This document shows, piece by piece, positions 57,604 through 64,000 of a stretch of DNA of 64,000 nt (positions are counted from its first letter, which is position 1; the number at the start of each line of letters is the position of its first letter). The position numbers and the translations under genes were made by a program. Source of the stretch: Saprospirales bacterium GYS_P2D (GTDB taxonomy: Bacteria; Bacteroidota; Bacteroidia; Chitinophagales; Saprospiraceae); the NCBI GenBank assembly GCA_009833045.1, contig WUUP01000004.1, forward strand, positions 186,001 to 250,000. The letters are read 5' to 3'. Below the pieces are notes generated by a model. The model did no database searches and was not told where the DNA came from. It saw only the letters and a program-made list of their open reading frames with translations.

Positions 57604-58892
57604 TCATCAATGGCCTGACTGGCCAATATCTTTAGTCGCCACCAGGTATTGTCTTCACTCGTGCGCTGTGTCTGCTTCATGATGATCGTGATCATATCTT
57701 CCTCAGGATCAGCACTATATTGAGTATTAAAGTAGCCTCCCCATGTCATGGAGCCTTCACTTTGGTTCCCTCCTTCGGCAAATCCATCCTCATTGGTCAG
57801 TGCAAAGGCAAGTGCATGATCTTGCCCATTTCGACCCCAGATTTTACCGATTTGATTGGCCCTAATGAGCTCTATGGTTGTACGACTGAGTAGTCGCTTG
57901 CCATTATACTCGCCATCATTCAGATACATCTGCAAAAATCGGGCATAGTCCATCGGAGTACTCGTGAGCCCAGCTCCACCACTGTAGAATGTCTTAGCAC
58001 CCTTAATCGGATAGTCTGGATCATAAAATGTAGTAGGGAAGTGCTCCCATCCATCGGGCTGAGGATACTGGATTGGGACGAGTCGGTGGACATCCTCCTT
58101 ATCGAGATAAAACTGTGTGTCAGTCATGCCCAGTGGCTCGAAAATGTGCTCCTCGAGATATTCTGCAAAGCTCTGACCTGATAATATTTCGATCAGATAG
58201 CCGAGCACATCGAGTCCTTCGCCGTAGGTGAATTTTGCTCCTGGATCATGGAGGAGGGGTAGTTTGGCGAGACGATTGATATTGTCCTCGATAGTCAGTG
58301 ACTCCGTAGTGAAAAGGTCGCAGATCCCAGCTTTCCCATATATCATACGGATGCGTTCATCGCCATCTATCTGACCATATCCGAGCCCTGACTGGTGAGT
58401 CAGTAGATCTCGGATAGTGATCTCACGACTGGCAGGTCGGGTAGTATAGCTCGTATCTCGATAGGTGAATCCCGTCAGCACCTGTGGATCTTTAAAAGCA
58501 GGTATCCAGTCTGATATGGGATCATCCAGTCTAAATAGGCCCTGCTCCCAAAGCATCATGATGGCGGTAGAGGTGATGGCTTTGGACATGGAGGCGATAC
58601 GATAGATATCCCCATCTGCACTCCTACGCTGGCCATCTACATCCGCCCATCCAAACTGCCTATAGTAGGCTACTTTACCATGACGAGCGATGAGCACTGA
58701 CATACCCGGCACTTCTTGATCAGCTATCGCCTTGATGCACATAGCATCTATGCGAGCCAGACGCTCAGGGGATAGCCCTACAGAGCTCGGGGTCGCCAGA
58801 GATAGTGGAGGAGTCTGCTGCTGAGATGGGGTCTGCGCCGCTGCTATGAGCGATATGCATATTGTGATACTGAATAAAAGTATTTGTCGCAT
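57600..58892 (-). CDS. Secreted serine hydrolase of the beta-lactamase/esterase (class C-like) family
   Basis: A 430-residue protein with a signal peptide (ILLFSITICISLIAAAQ). The catalytic Ser-x-x-Lys is SMSK (101-104). The second motif, normally Tyr-x-Asn, reads Tyr-Gly-Glu (222-224, in KFTYGEGLDVLG). Family segments include DLLTHQSGLGYG and EPLGMTDTQFYL, with GGAGLTSTPMDYARFLQMYL later. This fits EstB/PbpE-like periplasmic esterases or peptidases more than true beta-lactamases. It is placed between the two restriction-modification genes, 57 bases after the methylase on the same strand. Confidence 0.9.
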   Translation of the reverse strand: MRQILLFSITICISLIAAAQTPSQQQTPPLSLATPSSVGLSPERLARIDAMCIKAIADQEVPGMSVLIARHGKVAYYRQFGWADVDGQRRSADGDIYRIASMSKAITSTAIMMLWEQGLFRLDDPISDWIPAFKDPQVLTGFTYRDTSYTTRPASREITIRDLLTHQSGLGYGQIDGDERIRMIYGKAGICDLFTTESLTIEDNINRLAKLPLLHDPGAKFTYGEGLDVLGYLIEILSGQSFAEYLEEHIFEPLGMTDTQFYLDKEDVHRLVPIQYPQPDGWEHFPTTFYDPDYPIKGAKTFYSGGAGLTSTPMDYARFLQMYLNDGEYNGKRLLSRTTIELIRANQIGKIWGRNGQDHALAFALTNEDGFAEGGNQSEGSMTWGGYFNTQYSADPEEDMITIIMKQTQRTSEDNTWWRLKILASQAIDD

Positions 58893-58949
58893 GATAGTAT
58901 GATATGTCGAGGAAGATAGAGAATCTGTGCCGACGACTATTGGAGTATA

Positions 58950-59981
58950 TCACACATATTTCACATGAAGGGCTTTTTTAGTGTTTTTGATGCTATCCAT
59001 ACGGTAAAGACGGAGGTCTTTTTCTTGTGTTGTCTTTACCGGGACGTGGTGATGCTCATTTCGATACTTAAAGAAAAGCGCTTCTTTGGAGTGGCAGTAT
59101 TGCTGATGCTTTTGGAGGCGATAGTCTATCCATTCGTTTGTTTTCTGGACGAGTGACGGATCGCTGAGTGCATCTTTAGCTTGATGCATCAGATCAGTCG
59201 TATGATCGAGATAGACACTATGCCTACCACTCATCATGGCTGCGAGAGTAGTCGTCCCTGTACCACCAAAAGGATCCAGCACGGTATCGCCATACATCGA
59301 GTACATCAGTATCGGACGCATAGCGATCTCCAGGGGATAGGCGGCACTACGATCTCGATCAGCGATATCATGCAGCTGCTGTCGAGTGCCGAGGATATGC
59401 TCCCACTGATCAGCGTACCACTGATTTCGCTCCTCCCAGAATATCGCACTCTCTCTACGTCGTTGCTTTTCATCTTCGGTGAATTCTCGCTTTCCTTCCT
59501 TCCTGAATACCAAGATGTACTCATGCTCGAGCGTCACGTAGGCACCCGCAGGGAGCATGCCCGATCCCATGAATTTAGTAGGAGAGTTAGTCGGCTTTCG
59601 CCAAATGATATGCGGCAGGACATCAAAGCCAATCTTGTGACAGGCATTGATGATGCGGCTATGATTACTATACATCCGAAATCTCCCGTCAATATTGCGA
59701 GTAGCATCTCCGATATTGATGACGAGAAATCCTCCGGGTCTTAGTACTCGATAGCACTCAGCCCATGACTGATCCAATATCCGATGCATTTTTTCAAATG
59801 CTTTAGGTCCGCCATTTCCTTTGAGATTGCGACGAATGGTATGCAGCTGATTGACGAAAGTCTGATCCCACATCTGTATCATCGGATAGGGTGGAGAGGT
59901 GACGATTAGATCTATCCCTGTATCCTCCATGGGAAATTGCTCAAAGCTATTTGCTGCTAAAAACTGATGTGTGGATTTCAA
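58950..59981 (-). CDS. Site-specific DNA methyltransferase, beta-class, probably N4-cytosine
   Basis: A 343-residue methylase. Motif IV is TSPPY (28-32) at the N-terminus and the AdoMet-binding motif I, DPFGGTGTT (236-244), is near the C-terminus, so the order is that of the beta class. TSPPY rather than DPPY favours N4-cytosine methylation. Between them is a variable target-recognition region (about 130-215). A Lys/His-rich C-terminal extension (about 290-343) is unusual. With the nuclease at 56854 it probably forms a restriction-modification pair; the target site is unknown. Confidence 0.87.
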   Translation of the reverse strand: MKSTHQFLAANSFEQFPMEDTGIDLIVTSPPYPMIQMWDQTFVNQLHTIRRNLKGNGGPKAFEKMHRILDQSWAECYRVLRPGGFLVINIGDATRNIDGRFRMYSNHSRIINACHKIGFDVLPHIIWRKPTNSPTKFMGSGMLPAGAYVTLEHEYILVFRKEGKREFTEDEKQRRRESAIFWEERNQWYADQWEHILGTRQQLHDIADRDRSAAYPLEIAMRPILMYSMYGDTVLDPFGGTGTTTLAAMMSGRHSVYLDHTTDLMHQAKDALSDPSLVQKTNEWIDYRLQKHQQYCHSKEALFFKYRNEHHHVPVKTTQEKDLRLYRMDSIKNTKKALHVKYV

Positions 59982-60096
59982 TAAAATATCAACTTTCTAT
60001 CTAATAAATATGGAGCTCAAATGTAGGGAAATCGGCAGGTCAAGAAAAAAATTGGTTTAAGATCTCAAATTAATGGTGATGAAATGTCTAAATTGA

Positions 60097-60104
60097 TATT
60101 TTTG
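60097..60104 (+). promoter_or_regulatory. Candidate -7 element upstream of the TerB-like gene
   Basis: TATTTTTG fits TAnnTTTG and is 23 bases before the ATG at 60127. No TTG is found 19 bases upstream (ATGG there instead), so the match is partial. Confidence 0.4.
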
Positions 60105-60126
60105 CCGTCATAAGAGAAAACATATT

Positions 60127-60624
60127 ATGAGCGATATAAATCTTTTTGAAAATCTAAGTGCGGACCAATACAGTGAGTTGAAATCTTCATTACCATTGAT
60201 CACTGTCCTCGTGGCAGGGGCAGATGGTGAGATCGATGCTCAAGAACTAAATTGGGCAGAAAAGCTCACTCATATCCGCAGCTATGCACAGCCAGAAGCA
60301 TTAAATAGCTTTTATGAGGATGTAGAGCAAGGTTTTCATGAAGAGCTCGAAGCTCAGATCGCAAATCTCCCAAGCGATATCAAAGAAAGAGAAGGGATCA
60401 TCTCTGAGCGCCTCTCTGGTCTCAATAAGATATTGGCCCTACTACCTAATGATGTAGCCTACAATGTCTATGAGAGTCTGACTTCATTTGCTGAGCACAT
60501 CGCAAAGGCCTCTGGGGGATTCTTAAGATTTGGTGCTGTCAGTCATGAGGAGAAGCATTGGATCAATCTCCCGATGATTACTCCGATCATTCTCGAGGAG
60601 CCTCTCGAAGACGAAGCTGAGTAA
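60127..60624 (+). CDS. TerB-like domain protein
   Basis: A 165-residue all-helical soluble protein. The stretch PLITVLVAGADGEIDAQELN (about residue 24-43) matches the tellurite-resistance TerB-type pattern with an acidic DGEID turn that may bind a metal. A second helical half (about 75-125) and an acidic C-terminus (EEPLEDEAE) follow. TerB-like domains are linked to membrane stress responses, but the role of this one is unknown. It stands alone between the methylase and the TonB receptor genes. Confidence 0.6.
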   Translation: MSDINLFENLSADQYSELKSSLPLITVLVAGADGEIDAQELNWAEKLTHIRSYAQPEALNSFYEDVEQGFHEELEAQIANLPSDIKEREGIISERLSGLNKILALLPNDVAYNVYESLTSFAEHIAKASGGFLRFGAVSHEEKHWINLPMITPIILEEPLEDEAE

Positions 60625-60722
60625 AGACAAACTGCCTTCTACTTAGCATTGCTTTCGTTAGTTTTTCTTTTTCATCGATAGATTATTGGTTTATTTTGTG
60701 GTGCTCTAACCCCAGATGCACT

Positions 60723-63023
60723 ATGAGATCACTTTTGCTATCCACCATCTTCATACCACTATATACTTGCGGGCTTTTCGCTCAGTCCTTGATCTTATCA
60801 GGTACTGTATATGATGCTGAGACAGGGGAGCCGATGCTCGGAGCGACCGTCATAGCAGGCGAGTCAGGTACGACTACAGATATAGATGGTGTCTATGAGA
60901 TCAGTATAGGCGATGGTGTCGAGGAAGTGAGATTTAGTTTCGTAGGATATGAGACACAGAGAGTGAGCATATCCGAGAGCGTCTCTGGTACACCATTAGT
61001 GATTTATTTAGCTATAGCTGAAAATATCCTCGAGACAGCAGTCGTCACTGGGAGTAAGTATGAGCAGACGCTCGCCGAGTCCGTCGTGTCTATTGATGTC
61101 CTACGTCCGCAGCTCATCCAGAGCACTAATACTAATGATGTCGAGGACATATTCAATAAGATACCTGGCGTCCAGATGATCGATGGCCAGCCTAATATCC
61201 GTAGTGGCAGCGGCTGGAGCTATAATGCGGGTAATCGTGTGATGCTGCTCATCGATGATATCCCAGCGCTTCAGCCAGATGCAGGTCGAGCTTCATGGTC
61301 AGATATACCTGTAGAAAATATTGCTCAGATCGAAGTCATAAAAGGTGCCGGATCTACTCTCTATGGATCTGCAGCTATGAATGGTGTGATCAATGTACGT
61401 ACAGGCTACGCTACCTCAGAGCCCGAGACTCAGCTGAGTATTTTTCATACTCGCTATGGAGACTATACGGATGATCGAAAGAATTGGTATCGCACAGATG
61501 ATATAGATCGTACCCCAATGGACATAGGATTTTCTGCTTCGCACAAGCAGAAGATAGGCAAACTCGATCTTGTGGCTGCTATGTTTTATTATGAGCAGGA
61601 CAGTACGAGATCATTTAGAAATCAAGACTTCAGAAATAAGCTCCGTGGCAACCTCAATCTCCGTTATAGGGCCACAGATCGCCTTACTTTTGGTGTCAAT
61701 ACTATAGTGAATACAGGGCGATCCAGTAGTTTTTTCTTGTGGAAGAATGCTACTATCGGAGCATTGCAGCCTCTGGAAGGCACTGTAGCGCTCAATGAAA
61801 ACACGAGATACACCATTGATCCCCATGTGACCTACTATGACAAAAAAGATAATCGACATAGATTTCAAAGTAGGATCTACTATAATGACAATGAGAATAA
61901 TCTCGATCAGTCCAATCTATCACAGATGTACTACGGGGAGTATCAGTTTTTACGATCCTTTAGTGATGATCTGACTTTTACTGCTGGGGCAGTTTTGTCG
62001 CACTCGTCGAGTGATTCGGAGCTATTTCAGAGTGCAGATATCTGGCAGCGCAATGCAGCAGGGTACTTTCAGATCGATCAAGCAGTCGGAGATAAGCTTA
62101 ATCTGACAGGAGGTCTTCGATACGAATATAATAAGCAGGTCAATGATTTTGTCAATCACCCCACGATCGCAGTGGATGCAGGAGAGAAAGCTGAGGGCCG
62201 ATTCATCGGACGACTCGGAGCTAACTATCAGCTGGCAGATCATACTTATCTCAGAGGTTCTCTGGGTCAGGCCTACCGATTTCCGATCATGATCGAGCGC
62301 TTTTTGAGCACGAGTTTTAGTGGATTTACCGTATTGCCAAATCCCGATCTCGTCTCCGAGACTGGTATCACTGGCGAGATCGGTATCAAGCAGGGGTTGC
62401 AATTTGGTCCAATTGCTGGCTATATTGATGTGGCGGTATATGATAGTCGCTATCAGGATATGATGGAGTTTGTTTTTGTGAGCGATCCTACCTTCGGATT
62501 TCAATCACAAAATATAGGAGATACTCGTATCACTGGATTTGAGATATCTACAGGTGGTAAGATCGACATCGGATCAGTGCCAATACAGTTTTATGGAGGG
62601 TATAATTATGCCAATCCTCGCTATCAGGACTATGCCTCTATCGAGGACTTTGTCGAGGAGACATCTTCCGTAGCGGAGAATATCCTGAAGTATCGCAGTA
62701 AGCATAGCTTTTCGATGGATGTACAGGCTTCGTATGATCGGCTGTCTGGTGGAGTAGCGATACAAGGTGCCAGCCATATGATCGCAGTAGATAAGATCCT
62801 CGAGTCATTCATTACTAATCTCGAATCATATAGAGCGCTCAACGACAATGGTTTTTATATCTTGGATGCTCGTGTCGCCTATGATTTTGATTTCGTCCAG
62901 CTCTCGCTACATGCTAAGAATATCCTCAATCGAGAGTACACACAGAGGCCTGGTATCATCGAGGCGCCGAGAAATTTTGCTATTCGAGCAGATTTTGACT
63001 TGCAACATCTGTCTGCCGAGTAA
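60723..63023 (+). CDS. TonB-dependent outer-membrane receptor
   Basis: A 766-residue receptor. The signal peptide is about residue 1-22; then a carboxypeptidase-like domain (LSGTVYDAETGEPMLGATVI, about 26-45), as in many Bacteroidota receptors. The plug domain has DIFNKIPGVQMIDGQPNIRS and IAQIEVIKGAGSTLYGSAAM. A 22-strand-type barrel follows, ending SLHAKNILNREYTQRPG and AIRADFDLQHL. No SusD partner is adjacent, so the receptor likely serves a metal complex, vitamin or similar substrate. I chose the ATG at 60723 because it starts the signal peptide; the frame is open from 60696. Confidence 0.94.
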   Translation: MRSLLLSTIFIPLYTCGLFAQSLILSGTVYDAETGEPMLGATVIAGESGTTTDIDGVYEISIGDGVEEVRFSFVGYETQRVSISESVSGTPLVIYLAIAENILETAVVTGSKYEQTLAESVVSIDVLRPQLIQSTNTNDVEDIFNKIPGVQMIDGQPNIRSGSGWSYNAGNRVMLLIDDIPALQPDAGRASWSDIPVENIAQIEVIKGAGSTLYGSAAMNGVINVRTGYATSEPETQLSIFHTRYGDYTDDRKNWYRTDDIDRTPMDIGFSASHKQKIGKLDLVAAMFYYEQDSTRSFRNQDFRNKLRGNLNLRYRATDRLTFGVNTIVNTGRSSSFFLWKNATIGALQPLEGTVALNENTRYTIDPHVTYYDKKDNRHRFQSRIYYNDNENNLDQSNLSQMYYGEYQFLRSFSDDLTFTAGAVLSHSSSDSELFQSADIWQRNAAGYFQIDQAVGDKLNLTGGLRYEYNKQVNDFVNHPTIAVDAGEKAEGRFIGRLGANYQLADHTYLRGSLGQAYRFPIMIERFLSTSFSGFTVLPNPDLVSETGITGEIGIKQGLQFGPIAGYIDVAVYDSRYQDMMEFVFVSDPTFGFQSQNIGDTRITGFEISTGGKIDIGSVPIQFYGGYNYANPRYQDYASIEDFVEETSSVAENILKYRSKHSFSMDVQASYDRLSGGVAIQGASHMIAVDKILESFITNLESYRALNDNGFYILDARVAYDFDFVQLSLHAKNILNREYTQRPGIIEAPRNFAIRADFDLQHLSAE

Positions 63024-63110
63024 GCCTTCACAATATTATAACAGTTCATTGGCGCACCTTTTGTCCCATATGGCGTTGATACAATGTTATACAATAACAA
63101 ATAGATAGAA

Positions 63111-64000
63111 ATGAAGAGTATATTATTAGCGATCAGCGTATTGACCACCATGTCATGTAGAGCAGAAGATAGAAACGAAGCAAGTCTCAATAATCCAACT
63201 GTAGAACCTATAGCAAAAGAGACAGAGGTGAAATCTGATATAGCTGAGGCTAATATTGTCCTTGAGACTACTGCATCTACTACTGATACTGTAGAACCTG
63301 AGTCTACAACTGAGAAAGATGAAAGCCTTAAATCTACTAAAATAGAGAAGCCTAAGAAGCCAGTTCAAGGAGCGGTAAAATTTGTCCCAACAGAGCAAGC
63401 CGTAGAAGAAGGGCTACTACCTGACGAAGAGGCAGTCATAGCGGAACCAGAAGAAATGACAATCGAAGAACCATACAAAGCATCAGATAAAGCAAACATT
63501 GGCGAAAAGCCAAAACAAGAAAATGCCAAGACTCAGGATGTCCTCAATAAAGAGCTGATAACTCCTAAGGAAGAAGAGAAAACGGCTACTGAAGATGTCT
63601 TAGCCGAACTACATGATACATGGGATAAGTTATTGAGCAAGTATGTCAATAATCAAGGTGGGGTAAACTATGCGGGGATGAAGTCAGAGAAAGCAAAACT
63701 CAATGCCTATCTGCAGACTCTCGGTGAGAATGCGCCATCATCCGACTGGTCAAAAGAAAAAACTATGGCCTATTGGATCAATGTGTACAATGCGGCTACA
63801 GTCAAACTAATCGTAGATAACTATCCGGCATCCTCCATCATGGATCTGGATGGTGGCAAGACTTGGGATGTGAAGCGAATCAATATAGGCGGTAAAAGCT
63901 ACTCGCTGAACAATGTGGAGCACGATATCCTCAGAGCCAAATACAAAGATGCCAGAATTCATTTTGCTGTGAATTGTGCGGCTCAGTCATGCCCTAAGCT
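63111..64000 (+). CDS. DUF547 lipoprotein (3'-truncated by window edge)
   Basis: At least 296 residues. The signal MKSILLAISVLTTMSC has a lipobox Cys at residue 16. A ~145-residue low-complexity linker rich in Glu, Lys, Thr and Pro follows. The DUF547 domain starts near residue 165 (LHDTWDKLLSKYVNNQGGVN) with AYWINVYNAATVKLIVDNYP, and reaches ARIHFAVNCAAQSCPKL at the window end, which includes the conserved Asn-Cys-Ala...Ser-Cys-Pro motif. The biochemical function of DUF547 is not established. No stop codon is reached. Confidence 0.88.
   Translation, partial: MKSILLAISVLTTMSCRAEDRNEASLNNPTVEPIAKETEVKSDIAEANIVLETTASTTDTVEPESTTEKDESLKSTKIEKPKKPVQGAVKFVPTEQAVEEGLLPDEEAVIAEPEEMTIEEPYKASDKANIGEKPKQENAKTQDVLNKELITPKEEEKTATEDVLAELHDTWDKLLSKYVNNQGGVNYAGMKSEKAKLNAYLQTLGENAPSSDWSKEKTMAYWINVYNAATVKLIVDNYPASSIMDLDGGKTWDVKRINIGGKSYSLNNVEHDILRAKYKDARIHFAVNCAAQSCPK

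Noticed and set aside
59181-59744. 187-codon plus-strand frame opposite the methylase
   Set aside because: It is entirely antisense to conserved methylase motifs, and its product is unlike any family.

Overview
The window is from a Bacteroidota chromosome, most likely the order Saprospirales (Lewinella/Saprospiraceae type). The supporting signs are: a fused S10-spc-alpha ribosomal operon that runs on into rplQ, carA and eno; an LpxC-FabZ fusion; three very large secreted proteins with C-terminal type IX secretion (T9SS) sorting domains; weak Shine-Dalgarno signals; and promoters that fit the Bacteroidota pattern TTG-N19-TAnnTTTG. I saw no tRNA, rRNA, CRISPR array, transposase or prophage gene. 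The family assignment is inference; the phylum is well supported.

Layout. 1-14163: ribosomal protein operon (rplC, truncated by the window edge, to rplQ) with secY, map, infA and rpoA. It ends in a strong hairpin terminator that adjoins the carA promoter. 14259-17866: carA, eno, a DivIC/FtsB-like division protein and sucD. 18097-20831 (minus): a three-gene unit with a GMC flavoprotein dehydrogenase, its Tat-exported gluconate-2-dehydrogenase-subunit-3-like partner and a Cys-rich lipoprotein. 21195-29723: a 2842-residue surface protein with five pre-peptidase-like domains, an 11-unit thrombospondin-3-like array, three cohesin-like domains, a dockerin-like segment and a T9SS tail. 29838-32468: a small lipoprotein, recN and a GroES-like gene. 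32625-36511: lipid A genes lpxD, lpxC-fabZ and lpxA, then an orphan ABC ATPase. 36502-38402: a MerR regulator and a BlaI/M56-peptidase regulatory pair with a visible double operator. 38453-41031 (minus): gatB and a DUF3667 membrane protein.

41281-48927 is the most interesting block. It holds an ECF sigma factor, a 506-residue protein that joins an anti-sigma-like N-terminus and one membrane helix to a probable outer-membrane barrel, and an 1800-residue T9SS protein built from twelve nearly identical 339-bp repeats. The sigma gene and the repeat-protein gene share an upstream motif, AGGCAACCTC-N11-CTGCATA, with identical spacing. This suggests one envelope-to-surface regulon.

48993-56480: a lipoprotein, a third giant T9SS protein (HYR/Ig-like, dockerin-like and cohesin-like parts) with an 11-bp inverted repeat over its start region, a patatin phospholipase and a small SPOR-like protein. 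56696-59981: a probable type II restriction-modification locus made of a 53-residue HigA-N-terminus-like protein, a PD-(D/E)XK nuclease and a beta-class N4-cytosine-type methylase, with a serine hydrolase gene between nuclease and methylase. 60127-64000: a TerB-like protein, a TonB-dependent receptor and a DUF547 lipoprotein cut by the window end.
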